This document shows positions 25,293-34,507 of a stretch of 64,000 bases of DNA, piece after piece. Source of the DNA: CAZKSN01 sp964555585 (GTDB lineage Bacteria; Bacillota_I; Bacilli_A; RF39; UBA660); NCBI GenBank assembly GCA_964555585.1, contig CAZKSN010000005.1, forward strand, positions 1 through 64,000, read 5' to 3'. Position 1 is the first letter of the stretch. Each line of letters begins with the position of its first letter. The notes beneath the pieces were generated by a model. That model did no database searches, was not told the DNA's origin, and was given only the letters and a program-made list of their open reading frames with translations. A program made the position numbers and the translations under genes.

Positions 25293-26341
25293 TTTTCCTC
25301 TTCCCTATGTCTTTTAAATAATATATCTGTTTTTAATATTAACCATAATATTAATAACATTAAAAATACATAACAAATCATCATTTCTCTTTTATATCCC
25401 AAGGCATACAGTATTGAAGTTGCTGAGAATATAATGTTTACTCCATAAATTATAAGCAGTGTTTTTATCTTAGAAGAAGTTAATTTCAACAACTGATGAT
25501 GCAGATGCTCTTTATCTGGTTGCATAGCTGGTTTATGTTGTAATTTCCTTCTTATTATTGCGAATAAAGTATCACAAATTGGAATAGCTAATATTAACAT
25601 TGGAATTACAAGTGATGTAAAAGTTAAAGCTTTAAATCCAATTAAAGCGATTACTGAAATCATCAATCCAATAAAGGTTGAGCCTGTATCTCCCATAAAT
25701 ATTGTTGCCGGCGGAAAATTATGAACCAAATAACCAAGTAAAGCTCCAAGCATAATTAGTGAAAGTACTACATCTAATCCACCAAACTTATTTAATATAA
25801 AAGCAAGAATTGCAACTGTTAAAAAATAAATTGAAGATACTCCTGCTGATAATCCATCTAATCCATCTATTAAATTTATTGCATTTATAGTAGCTACTAT
25901 AACAAATATTGATACAAATGGAGCAAGTACTCCAAAGTTAATGTTTAATCCGAAGGCAGTAACCTGATTTAATTCCAAGCCTCCATAAAAAACTACAATT
26001 GATGCTATAACAATATGAACCAAGAACTTATATTTGGCAGGAATTGGTCTAATATCATCAAATATTCCCAAAAGCAATACCAGGAATGATGCCATTAATA
26101 CTGAAAGCATTAAAGTATTCTCTGGACCAAAAAACATGTAACCCAGTAAAAAGCTTAAGAATATCCCTATTCCTCCTAAGGTTGGAATAGGACTTTTATG
26201 TATTTTTCTCTCTTCATTAGGAACATCTAAAACTCTTAAATACTTTGAAATTTTCCCTATAAAATATACAAATATCAAAGATGATATAAAACAAACAAAT
26301 ACTATCAAGAATATATTGTGGCCATTTACTTCTAAATTCAC
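25289..26341 (-). CDS. tagO: Undecaprenyl-phosphate N-acetylglucosaminyl 1-phosphate transferase (TagO/WecA family)
   Basis: 350-aa membrane enzyme that starts wall teichoic acid or polysaccharide synthesis by moving a sugar-1-phosphate (usually GlcNAc) from UDP to undecaprenyl phosphate. About ten hydrophobic segments are visible. The catalytic Asp-rich blocks GIFDDIRPIP, NLIDGLDGLSAG and FMGDTGSTFIG and the sugar-recognition HLHHQL loop are all present, as in TagO/WecA rather than MraY. The start codon is GTG, seven bases after AAGAGG. It is the first gene of a two-gene unit with gpsA. Confidence 0.93.
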   Translation of the reverse strand: MNLEVNGHNIFLIVFVCFISSLIFVYFIGKISKYLRVLDVPNEERKIHKSPIPTLGGIGIFLSFLLGYMFFGPENTLMLSVLMASFLVLLLGIFDDIRPIPAKYKFLVHIVIASIVVFYGGLELNQVTAFGLNINFGVLAPFVSIFVIVATINAINLIDGLDGLSAGVSSIYFLTVAILAFILNKFGGLDVVLSLIMLGALLGYLVHNFPPATIFMGDTGSTFIGLMISVIALIGFKALTFTSLVIPMLILAIPICDTLFAIIRRKLQHKPAMQPDKEHLHHQLLKLTSSKIKTLLIIYGVNIIFSATSILYALGYKREMMICYVFLMLLILWLILKTDILFKRHREEEK

Positions 26342-26360
26342 TATAGCACCTCTTGATTTT

Positions 26361-26366
26361 ATTATA
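26361..26366 (-). promoter_or_regulatory. Possible -10 element of the tagO-gpsA unit
   Basis: TATAAT on the minus strand, about 20 bases before the GTG start of tagO, which would leave a very short leader carrying AAGAGG. No clear -35 element or TGN extension is present. Confidence 0.4.
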
Positions 26367-26448
26367 TAACAAGGACTTTAAAATATCTATAAAATTGTAA
26401 AGTATAGCGTTAAATTGTTACCTTTTTATGATAATAATAAATACTATT

Positions 26449-26457
26449 TGATATAAT
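26449..26457 (+). promoter_or_regulatory. Extended -10 promoter of the dockerin/cohesin gene set
   Basis: TGATATAAT. Transcription is expected near 26464, upstream of AAGGAGT (26477-26483). This excludes the in-frame ATG at 26469 as the likely start of the glucosaminidase gene. Confidence 0.65.
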
Positions 26458-26492
26458 AATAATGTAATATGATAATAAGGAGTAAATTGTTT

Positions 26493-28670
26493 ATGAAACA
26501 TAAATTTAAATTATTGTTTGTTTTAATAATATTTTTATTTCCTGTTGTCCTAAAAGCAGGTTCTATTGGAATAGTAATAGGCAATGATGTAAGAATTAGA
26601 TCTATTCCAAGTACTGAAAGTTCTGACACTGTTATCACTACTGTCAATTCGGGATACATATTATCTGTAAATACTTTGAATAAATATACCGGGACTGGAT
26701 GTGCTGATGGATGGTATCAGATTACATATAATGGAAGTATTGCTTATGTTTGCAGTACTCTTGTTCAAATAAGTACTTCTTCAACCGGTTATAATACAAG
26801 TGGATGGACAGCAAGAGTTGATGAATTTGGAGTAAATGCTTGGCAGGATGTCAATAAATCAGTTAAATTAAGCTCTTTACTGCTTGGAACTAATTTAACA
26901 GTACTTGAAACCTTACCTACAAATTCCAATTGTCCTGATGAATGGTACAGAGTTAATTTTCATAACAATCAAACAGGATATGTCTGCAGTACTTATGTCA
27001 CAAAAAAAGAAGATATTACTTTAGTTGATGAAACATACAATGCCACTCTTCAAAGTTTAGGTTTTCCGGAAACTTACTGGCCTTACCTGGCACACTTGCA
27101 CAGTCTACATCCCAACTGGACTTTTATTCCAGTTGATACAGATTTAGACTGGGATGATGTAATAAATGGAGAGGCTGGTAAAAACTATATTCAAAATACT
27201 AATAATGCATATAGAATATCTGATGAAATAGCCGAACCATCCAATTGGTATTATGCAAACAATGGAACAATTGCTTATTATATGGATCCAAGGAACTTTT
27301 TATTTGAAAAATTTATTTTTATGTTTGAAAAATTGGACTACAATGAAAGTGATGCAGCAATCTATCCAAATGTTTTACGAGAATTATTTGGTTCTTCATA
27401 TTTAGCTGCTGATCAATATATAAATTATTTTGTTAATGCAGGAAACACATATAATGTCAATCCTGTTCATCTAGGAAGCCGCGTTGTTCAGGAAGGTGGA
27501 AGTAATTCAAGCTATTCAGCTGTTTCTGGAGTAAGCAATCTATATTATAACGGATTCTTACTGAACGGCTATTATAATTATTATAATATTGGAGCTCATA
27601 AAGATGATTATACAACTAGTCCAGTTACCAGAGGACTTGCCTATGCGGCAGGGAGACTTGGAAATACAAGTTATGGTGTACCATGGAATACAAGAGAAAA
27701 AGCTATAATGGGTGGAGCTGACTTCATATCTTCCGGATATATTTCCAAAGGACAGTATTCTATGTACTTTCAGAAATTCAATACATCTCCTACAGCAACA
27801 GCATCTGTATATACTCACCAGTATATGACAAATGTTCAAGCTCCGGCCAGTGAAGCATTTAATACTTATGATTCATATTCAGATATCAATCTTATAAATA
27901 ACTCATATACATTTGCAATTCCAATTTATGATGAAATGCCTAATTATATTTCTCTTCCAAGTATAGGAAGTACTAACAATAATTTAAGCAACATAAGTAT
28001 TAATGGAAACGAGCTTGTTGATTTTGATTCAGATGTACTAAGTTATACATACTTTGTTACAAATGATACTTCCAGCATTGAGCTGACTGCGACTGCAGAA
28101 AACTCAGCAAGTACCTTAAATGGACTTGGAAACATTCAATTAACTGATAATTCAACCAGCATATCCATTACTGTCACATCTGAAAGCGGAGAAGAAAAAA
28201 CTTATTATATAGAAGTTATTAAAGTGGAGGATCTGACAACTATAAGTGAGTTATTGAATGAAATAAATGTAAATGTTACTGGAAGTAATATTACTGGAAT
28301 AAAAGTAAATACAAAAGTAAGTGAAATAATCTCCTCTATCAATACTAAAAGTCCATCGGCAATAGTGACCATTAAAAATTCCAGTGGAACAATTCTTGCC
28401 AATACTGCAAAATTATTTACTGGAAGTTCAATAACAATAAAAAGCGTAACAAATGAAATTAAAACATTTACTATCTCTGTCACAGGAGATGTGAGTGGAG
28501 ACGGAGCCATTACGATACTTGATTTATTAAAAATACAGAAACATTTAGTAGGATCTAATAAATTAAGTGGAGTATATTTAAATGCTGCAGATACTAATAA
28601 AGATAGTTCTGTAACAATTCTGGACTTATTAAGAGTACAAAAACACTTAGTTGGGGAAATAAATTTATAA
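26493..28670 (+). CDS. Secreted SH3/glucosaminidase/cadherin-like/dockerin protein
   Basis: 725 aa, exported by an N-terminal signal peptide (residues 1-23, ending near LKAG). Two bacterial SH3 domains follow (about 24-165; both carry Cys near their ends), then a beta-N-acetylglucosaminidase domain (about 190-480) of the peptidoglycan hydrolase type. Next comes a cadherin-like beta-sandwich (about 500-580), one more beta domain, and a C-terminal type I dockerin. The dockerin has two calcium loops with DVSGDGAITILDLLKIQ and DTNKDSSVTILDLLRVQ. Likely role: cell-wall remodelling, with the dockerin docking onto the cohesin-like protein encoded next. ATG 26493 is used here; an in-frame TTG at 26487 is better spaced from AAGGAGT and is possible. 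Confidence 0.88.
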   Translation: MKHKFKLLFVLIIFLFPVVLKAGSIGIVIGNDVRIRSIPSTESSDTVITTVNSGYILSVNTLNKYTGTGCADGWYQITYNGSIAYVCSTLVQISTSSTGYNTSGWTARVDEFGVNAWQDVNKSVKLSSLLLGTNLTVLETLPTNSNCPDEWYRVNFHNNQTGYVCSTYVTKKEDITLVDETYNATLQSLGFPETYWPYLAHLHSLHPNWTFIPVDTDLDWDDVINGEAGKNYIQNTNNAYRISDEIAEPSNWYYANNGTIAYYMDPRNFLFEKFIFMFEKLDYNESDAAIYPNVLRELFGSSYLAADQYINYFVNAGNTYNVNPVHLGSRVVQEGGSNSSYSAVSGVSNLYYNGFLLNGYYNYYNIGAHKDDYTTSPVTRGLAYAAGRLGNTSYGVPWNTREKAIMGGADFISSGYISKGQYSMYFQKFNTSPTATASVYTHQYMTNVQAPASEAFNTYDSYSDINLINNSYTFAIPIYDEMPNYISLPSIGSTNNNLSNISINGNELVDFDSDVLSYTYFVTNDTSSIELTATAENSASTLNGLGNIQLTDNSTSISITVTSESGEEKTYYIEVIKVEDLTTISELLNEINVNVTGSNITGIKVNTKVSEIISSINTKSPSAIVTIKNSSGTILANTAKLFTGSSITIKSVTNEIKTFTISVTGDVSGDGAITILDLLKIQKHLVGSNKLSGVYLNAADTNKDSSVTILDLLRVQKHLVGEINL

Positions 28671-28684
28671 AGGAGTAAAAAATT

Positions 28685-30073
28685 ATGAGAGAAAAATTAT
28701 TTAAAACCATTACATTGATTATATTAAGTATAGCAATATTTTTTGGAGGAATCGGAAGCTTGAAAGCTTCAACGGCATATATTTCAGTAAAAAGTTCTGC
28801 TTCAACAGTTGTTGTTGGAAAAACTTTTAACGTTACAGTTACCATTTCTTCATCAGTACCTTTAGGAAGCTGGGAATACACGATCAGTTATAATTCATCA
28901 CTGGTAAAATTAGTAAGTGGAACCTCTTATATAGTAGATTATGGAAATGGTACAAAAAAATCCGCAAGTTATAATTACTCATTCAAGGCAATAGGCAGTG
29001 GAAGTCCTAAAATATCTGTAAAATCTTATGCGGCCTATGACTGGTCGGAAAAGAAAATGAGTGTCTCCTTAAATAGTGCAACTATAAAGACTCTTACTCA
29101 GGCTCAACTGGAAGCGACTTATTCTAAAAACAATTATTTAAAATCCCTAGGAGTTGAAGGCTATTCTGTTTCTCCTGCGTTTAATAAAAATACTTTAAAC
29201 TATACTGTAACAGTACCTTCAAATATTGAATCTGTTAAAATAACTGGTTCACTTGAAGATTCTAAAGCTTCAGTAACCGGATTGGGTAAAGTGGCAGTCA
29301 GTGAGGGAGAAAACAAGTTCAATGTTGTTGTAACTGCAGAGAATGGAAGTGTAAAAAACTATTCACTAACAATTACAGTAATAGATCCAAACCCACTTAA
29401 TGTAACAACTACTGCCGGTAAGAACTGTACTGTAGTAAAAAGAGAAAGTCTGCTAACCATGCCTCTAAATTATACAAAAGTATTAACTTCCATAAATGAT
29501 GTGGAGGTTCCTGCCTTCTATAGTGAAATTACTGACTATACTCTTGTAGGACTTAAGGATGAAGAAGGAAATATAGATTTATACGTTTATGATAAAGAAA
29601 AGGAAACATTCTCTCTTTATAGAGAAATAACACTTAGTCAGATGAAAATCTATCCTTTAAATATCTTAGAAAATGAAAAGTTTGAAAATTATAGTCTTTC
29701 AAAAATCACAATAAATGATTATGAAGTAAATGCGTATAAATTGAAAAGTACTTCAGAGTTTGCCATCATATATGGATTAAACTTGGAAGATGGTGAAAAA
29801 TCATATTTCCTATTTGATACAAAAACCAATACAATCACCAGATATAATGATGAAGAAATAAATCTATTGAATGATAAAATTAAAAATTATTATAATATTA
29901 TATTAGGATTGGGTATAGAATCAATAGTGTTACTTATAGTGTTAATAATTATTATTGTGAAAGTATCAAAAAGAAATAATAAGAAAATTAAAGAAAAGGA
30001 AAAAAAAGAAGAAAATAATGATATAATTAAAACTGAAAAAAAAGAAAATAAGAGAAAACAGGAGAAAAAATGA
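28685..30073 (+). CDS. Membrane-anchored cohesin-like protein
   Basis: 462 aa with signal peptide (1-29). A beta-sandwich domain follows (about 30-140) whose pattern ISVKSSASTVVVGKTFNVTV ... GSWEYTISYNSSLVKLVSG fits the cohesin family that binds dockerins. A cadherin-like domain comes next (about 155-240), then an uncharacterised region with a membrane-proximal stalk, one transmembrane segment near residue 405-430 and a Lys/Glu-rich cytoplasmic tail. It would hold a dockerin-bearing partner at the cell surface, most simply the glucosaminidase encoded 14 bases upstream. The start has GGAG at good spacing. It overlaps the next gene by four bases (ATGA). Confidence 0.78.
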   Translation: MREKLFKTITLIILSIAIFFGGIGSLKASTAYISVKSSASTVVVGKTFNVTVTISSSVPLGSWEYTISYNSSLVKLVSGTSYIVDYGNGTKKSASYNYSFKAIGSGSPKISVKSYAAYDWSEKKMSVSLNSATIKTLTQAQLEATYSKNNYLKSLGVEGYSVSPAFNKNTLNYTVTVPSNIESVKITGSLEDSKASVTGLGKVAVSEGENKFNVVVTAENGSVKNYSLTITVIDPNPLNVTTTAGKNCTVVKRESLLTMPLNYTKVLTSINDVEVPAFYSEITDYTLVGLKDEEGNIDLYVYDKEKETFSLYREITLSQMKIYPLNILENEKFENYSLSKITINDYEVNAYKLKSTSEFAIIYGLNLEDGEKSYFLFDTKTNTITRYNDEEINLLNDKIKNYYNIILGLGIESIVLLIVLIIIIVKVSKRNNKKIKEKEKKEENNDIIKTEKKENKRKQEKK

Positions 30074-30690
30074 AAAAGAAACTATTAATACCTTTAATTA
30101 TAATATTATTAATTACAGTTGGAGTTTCATATTATATATTCATATATAAAGAAAGTGATAATGATTCTGGTAATAACAATAATAATGAAACAACTGAAGT
30201 AACTGCAGGAATATACAAACTTGTGAATAAACCTACCAAATATCAAAAAGAGATATTTAATGAATTAAAAGAAATACTTGAATCAGAAAATTATGAAGAA
30301 GAGGATTTGGCAGTCAGTTTAGTTAAAAATTTTATTGTAGAATTTTATACACTGTCAAATGTTGAAAGCAAGGATGTAAGAGCCACTCAATTTATATCAG
30401 ATGATTTGAAAGAGAGATTTGTTGCTTTTGGAAGTGATGTTTATACCTACTATGCCTATTATGAAAATAAAGATGATTTAGAAGTTGAATCCATTGAAGT
30501 AACAGATACTGAAAAAATATCCTATGATTATAAAGATGATTTAGGTGAAATTGAATCAAAAGACAATCTAGACGGATACGAAATAACAGTTAACTGGAAA
30601 TATAAAGACAACTCTGAACATGAATCAGCTGTTACAATAGTAAAGTGGGACGATAATTACTCTATTGTTAAAGTAGAAAACAAAGAATAA
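30070..30690 (+). CDS. Membrane-anchored hypothetical protein, 206 aa
   Basis: I do not recognise this protein. It has one N-terminal hydrophobic segment (residues 4-26), then an Asp/Asn-rich linker and an acidic extracellular alpha/beta domain. The C-terminal half (SYDYKDDLGEIE ... YEITVNWKYKDN ... VKWDDNYSIVKVENKE) resembles small secreted nuclear-transport-factor-like or lipoprotein-type folds, but I cannot assign a family. It overlaps the cohesin-like gene by four bases and is the last gene of that unit, so it is probably part of the same surface assembly. Confidence 0.75.
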   Translation: MKKKLLIPLIIILLITVGVSYYIFIYKESDNDSGNNNNNETTEVTAGIYKLVNKPTKYQKEIFNELKEILESENYEEEDLAVSLVKNFIVEFYTLSNVESKDVRATQFISDDLKERFVAFGSDVYTYYAYYENKDDLEVESIEVTDTEKISYDYKDDLGEIESKDNLDGYEITVNWKYKDNSEHESAVTIVKWDDNYSIVKVENKE

Positions 30691-30715
30691 AAAAAGAAAC
30701 TTTAAGTTTCTTTTT
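30691..30715. terminator. Bidirectional terminator
   Basis: AAAAAGAAAC pairs with GTTTCTTTTT around a TTTAA loop. It lies between the end of the dockerin/cohesin unit and the converging PrsW-like gene. Confidence 0.8.
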
Positions 30716-31485
30716 TAATTATGTTTTCTTCCACAATTAGAACAGTAATTTCCATTGACCTTCTGTCCACAATGAGGACAATAAATATCATTATATTTAA
30801 ACTTTAATGTTACTTTAGATATTCTATTTATTTTCTTAAAGCTGTATATATATATTCCAATTACGAAAATAAAGAACAATACAATAAATACAATTCTATT
30901 TGTAAACAGGAAATAATCATAAAGTCCATGAGAAACCAATGGAACAACTATACTAAATATTAAATATTTTTTATATAAATCATTTCTGTTATTCAGTTTA
31001 CTTACTTTAGATAATCCTAGGAAATATCCCATTAGCAATCCATCACAGGCATGTCCAGGCACTGAAAGAAGTGCTCTTATAATACCAGTTCCCACTCCAT
31101 TTTGATATACATACATTAAATTTTCCAAGAATGCAAAACCTAAGGCGACAAATACAGCATAAACAATCATATCGTATATATGATTGAAATGCTTACTGTT
31201 ATAAGAAAATTTATATACTATAAACCATTTACATACTTCTTCTACCAAGGCAATTCCAATGAACACATATAGTAATAATTGAAATAAATTAAGATAAGCA
31301 ACATCCGCAAAAAAGGCTCCTATTATTAATTCTATAATTACTACAGGAAAACAGGACAATATTCCGCCAACAAACAATGTAGTCAATAACTGCCAGGATT
31401 CCTTTTCTTTATCTTTTAAATATATGTATAAACCTATTAGAAAGACTGGTAAAGTTGATACAATGAATAATATTAACTCTTTCAT
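30715..31485 (-). CDS. PrsW-like intramembrane protease with C-terminal zinc ribbon
   Basis: 256-aa polytopic membrane protein of the PrsW/CAAX-protease-like clan. Glu82-Glu83-x-x-Lys86, Glu121-Asn122 and His145 lie in membrane segments and match the conserved metal-site residues of PrsW, which cleaves membrane anti-sigma factors in Bacillus. The last 25 residues form a zinc ribbon (CPHCGQKVNGNYCSNCGRKHN) in the cytoplasm. The substrate is unknown; no sigma/anti-sigma pair lies nearby. It is separated by one base from the zinc-ribbon membrane protein upstream and shares its promoter. Confidence 0.82.
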   Translation of the reverse strand: MKELILFIVSTLPVFLIGLYIYLKDKEKESWQLLTTLFVGGILSCFPVVIIELIIGAFFADVAYLNLFQLLLYVFIGIALVEEVCKWFIVYKFSYNSKHFNHIYDMIVYAVFVALGFAFLENLMYVYQNGVGTGIIRALLSVPGHACDGLLMGYFLGLSKVSKLNNRNDLYKKYLIFSIVVPLVSHGLYDYFLFTNRIVFIVLFFIFVIGIYIYSFKKINRISKVTLKFKYNDIYCPHCGQKVNGNYCSNCGRKHN

Positions 31486-31486
31486 A

Positions 31487-32581
31487 TTAAAATTCTAATG
31501 AATCTACCAAATCACTGTATGCTTCAGTACAAGTTCCAGTATCATCCTGATAAATTCTAAAGCTTATATCATATACATAATCATTTTTAATGATTGCATA
31601 GTCATATTCATTACCATAAAGATCAGATAAAATTGATATGTAATTCCATTTATTTCCATTAATAGATACTTCTTCTATGTCACTTACTGTATCAGAATCA
31701 GAATAATAAACTGTATTATCCAAATACTCACTGCCAGAAGAATAATCATAATAATTATCATTTACTTTTATAGTTAGAGTACAATAATCAGCTGTAGTAC
31801 TGTATGTATAAGACTGATATGTATCTGTATTGTAAGCACTTTCTTCAAAATCTAAAGAAATGTCATATTTTAAAACATATTCAGAATTTGTATCTAAATT
31901 TGAATCGGTTTCCCCTTCTTTAAAATAATCAGCCCAGTTTCCTAAGGTTACTAAAGCAAAAACAGAAAAAATAAGTACAATAATTAATATTAAATAGATT
32001 ACAGCTGATACAATTACTGGCCATATAGCAACTCCACCTTTATTTCTACATATGGAAAGTAACTCTTCTCTACTCTTTCCAATATTTTCACTTTTAATTT
32101 TTTCTACTTTTTCCTTAACATTTTTTAAATATAATTTTTTAAACTGAATAGCCATTATTATATTACCAATAAATATAATTGAAGGACCATACGTTGGTAA
32201 ATAACTTGTTATTATTGAAGAACCCACTAGCCAGCAAACTCCGATTAACCACATTTTTCTATAAAGATAATACATAGTACTAAAAAGAAAAGAACACCAT
32301 GAAAATTTGTTATCCATTAATTTTTCTGCATTTTTTCCTATGTATGTCTTGATTAATTCATCATCATTATTCTGTACATTTGAATATTGAGGCTGAGCAT
32401 TGTTAACTGGTTGATTCACTGGTTGAACAACTTGACCTCCTGGATTTGATTGACTTACAGTAGTTGTCTGCGATTCAACATTATTCTGCTGAACTTGAGG
32501 CTGTATTTCCAATTGACTACCACAAATTCTACAAAAATTCTCCCCCGGATTTACATTTGACCCACACTTCGGACAATTCAT
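31487..32581 (-). CDS. Zinc-ribbon membrane protein with extracellular C-terminal domain
   Basis: 364 aa of unknown function. It opens with a four-Cys zinc ribbon (CPKCGSNVNPGENFCRICG), then a Gln/Asn/Val-rich linker (about 28-80). A DUF2628-like membrane block follows (FSWCSFLFSTMYYLYRKMWLIG and further hydrophobic helices to about residue 215), with a Thr/Ser/Tyr/Asp-rich C-terminal domain predicted outside. Such zinc-ribbon membrane proteins are common in low-GC Gram-positives and poorly characterised. It is co-transcribed with the PrsW-like gene, which carries its own zinc ribbon at the opposite end. An extended -10 and AAGGAGT support the start. Confidence 0.8.
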   Translation of the reverse strand: MNCPKCGSNVNPGENFCRICGSQLEIQPQVQQNNVESQTTTVSQSNPGGQVVQPVNQPVNNAQPQYSNVQNNDDELIKTYIGKNAEKLMDNKFSWCSFLFSTMYYLYRKMWLIGVCWLVGSSIITSYLPTYGPSIIFIGNIIMAIQFKKLYLKNVKEKVEKIKSENIGKSREELLSICRNKGGVAIWPVIVSAVIYLILIIVLIFSVFALVTLGNWADYFKEGETDSNLDTNSEYVLKYDISLDFEESAYNTDTYQSYTYSTTADYCTLTIKVNDNYYDYSSGSEYLDNTVYYSDSDTVSDIEEVSINGNKWNYISILSDLYGNEYDYAIIKNDYVYDISFRIYQDDTGTCTEAYSDLVDSLEF

Positions 32582-32613
32582 AAAACTACACTCCTTATTT
32601 TATTATCAAATTT

Positions 32614-32622
32614 ATTATAGCA
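32614..32622 (-). promoter_or_regulatory. Extended -10 promoter of the zinc-ribbon/PrsW pair
   Basis: The minus strand reads TGCTATAAT, about 33 bases before ATG 32581, with AAGGAGT in between. Confidence 0.6.
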
Positions 32623-32649
32623 TACAAAATTGATTAATAAAATAATTTT

Positions 32650-34491
32650 TTATTCAGTTGTCTCTCCTTCAGTGTCCTCTTCAGTGGTATCTTCTTCTAC
32701 AATAGGAGTTGATGAACCTTTTGAGATTACAACTGTCATTTTATTTCTATTTTTAAAGCCTTCTCCAGCCGGTATACTTTGACTAATTACAATCCCTTTT
32801 GCAACTGTATCAGAATACTGGTATTGAAAAATTATATTAAATGCGTAATATTTCTTTTCATATTTTAAAGCTTCACTTTCAGTCTTTCCAACTAAATTTG
32901 CAACTATTCTAGGATCATGTATCTGATCTCTTATTTCAGACATTATCACTTCTTCTATATAGTCAGGATCTTCAGATAAGTCAAATGAATAATAAGTTGG
33001 ATTCTTTGGCTTATTGTATAAAACTGCCTGAAGAGAATTATAAATGTTATTATAACTTCCTTCATATATTATTTCCATTCCAACTGCAGAATTTAATGCC
33101 GGACTGTAATAAGTGTCAGGATCTCCATCAAAACTATGAGATATTATACTTATTTTATCCAAATTATAATCATTGTTTTTTGCAATTTCTAAAGCTGTAT
33201 TATAAAAACTGTATAACTGTTCTTTGCTCATATCTGTTTCCGTATTGCTTTGAACAATACTTAATATATCATTAAACTTAAACAGTAAATCTGTACCAAT
33301 CATTTTTTGAGCTATTGCTTTAATAACTGTAATATGGTTTTGACTTCTTATTTCTCCACCATTTCCTTTATAAGACTTTCTATGTCTTGCCAAAGCTAAA
33401 GCCTCTTCACCGTTCAATTCTTGTTTTCCTGCTTCCAAACAAATAGTATGACTTCCCCAGCGGCGTTCACTGTCCTGTTCACAAAAACTTTTTGGAACAT
33501 CAGCAGTTATTCCACCTAACTCATCAACCAAATCAACAAAGCCACCAAAGTCTATCATTATATAGTGACTAATATCTATATCAAAAAAATCCTCAACTGT
33601 TTGCTTTAAACATTCCGGTCCCCAGCCCTTCCATCCGTTGTGAGTGACTAAATCCACTCCTCCGATACATGATGAATACATTGCGGCTGCTCTATATACA
33701 CTGGTAACAACTAAATCATTTGTTTTAGGATTAAATGTCAATAAAATTACAACATCATAATTATGATGATGAGTTTCAAGCTCAGAATCTGTTCCTATCA
33801 GTAAAATATTAAACGGATCTTTTGAATTAACAGCCTCCTCTTCCTTATTGGCTGTTATCTTTACTTTATCGCTCATATCATGAACTGAAACAAAATTTTC
33901 AAAATTTTCTTCAAACTCTTCTGTAAATTCAAATCTTTCCTTATAATCCTTTGGCAATACAATGGCATCATATTCTTCATCTAACAAGCCATTTATTAAT
34001 TCCAAATAAGAAGTAACATATGTAATGTTTGGAGTAATATTCGCTTCCTCTATTGCCTCTGTAGGCATAATATATCCTTCATAATCATTTTTATTAGTAA
34101 GCAGTCCCACTTCTTTTTCATCCAAATCCTCTAAAGTTTCAATGTTGCTAGTTTTTAAAACTATAAAGGAACTGTTTACCTCCATGTATTTATCTGAAGT
34201 AATTTTGTCAATCAGAGATTCAAAACTACTGTAAAAGTGCAGCCCTACGAACAAAGCTCCATATAAAATGATAAATAGAATGCTTAATAACAGAGCTGCT
34301 ACTGTTTTTTTTCTCTTTAAAAATTTACTTATACCTAAAATTAAAGCCATTCCTATTGCTAAAATACCTAAACATATAATAATTTTTATAAGAATGGAAA
34401 TACTTTCCAATGATATAATCAAATATAATATATATATTAAGAATATCATTTGAATCATATTTACAATATTTATAATTTTTCTCAATTTCAT
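32650..34491 (-). CDS. LytR-CpsA-Psr (LCP) family protein with PASTA domain
   Basis: 613 aa. There are three N-terminal hydrophobic segments (to about residue 90), then a solute-binding-like segment (about 95-200), an LCP catalytic domain (about 225-430), a PASTA domain (about 525-590) and an acidic Thr/Glu tail. LCP enzymes attach teichoic acid or polysaccharide to peptidoglycan. Several signatures differ from the norm: the Arg-bearing segment before the phosphate site reads TDSELETHHHNYD, and the usual PRD reads YRAA. The later block with ARHR and EIRSQNH is kept. Activity may be altered. It follows the LtaS-like gene by 16 bases in one operon. Confidence 0.85.
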   Translation of the reverse strand: MKLRKIINIVNMIQMIFLIYILYLIISLESISILIKIIICLGILAIGMALILGISKFLKRKKTVAALLLSILFIILYGALFVGLHFYSSFESLIDKITSDKYMEVNSSFIVLKTSNIETLEDLDEKEVGLLTNKNDYEGYIMPTEAIEEANITPNITYVTSYLELINGLLDEEYDAIVLPKDYKERFEFTEEFEENFENFVSVHDMSDKVKITANKEEEAVNSKDPFNILLIGTDSELETHHHNYDVVILLTFNPKTNDLVVTSVYRAAAMYSSCIGGVDLVTHNGWKGWGPECLKQTVEDFFDIDISHYIMIDFGGFVDLVDELGGITADVPKSFCEQDSERRWGSHTICLEAGKQELNGEEALALARHRKSYKGNGGEIRSQNHITVIKAIAQKMIGTDLLFKFNDILSIVQSNTETDMSKEQLYSFYNTALEIAKNNDYNLDKISIISHSFDGDPDTYYSPALNSAVGMEIIYEGSYNNIYNSLQAVLYNKPKNPTYYSFDLSEDPDYIEEVIMSEIRDQIHDPRIVANLVGKTESEALKYEKKYYAFNIIFQYQYSDTVAKGIVISQSIPAGEGFKNRNKMTVVISKGSSTPIVEEDTTEEDTEGETTE

Positions 34492-34507
34492 AATATACTT
34501 CTCCTAT

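Noticed and set aside
11408..30073. Alternative genetic code with TGA as tryptophan
   Set aside because: Genes such as those at 11408-11650 and 28685-30073 end at TGA in ATGA overlaps, and tryptophan is encoded by TGG in conserved positions.
32650..34491. PASTA-containing Ser/Thr kinase
   Set aside because: The PASTA domain is real, but the rest is an LCP domain with no kinase motifs.
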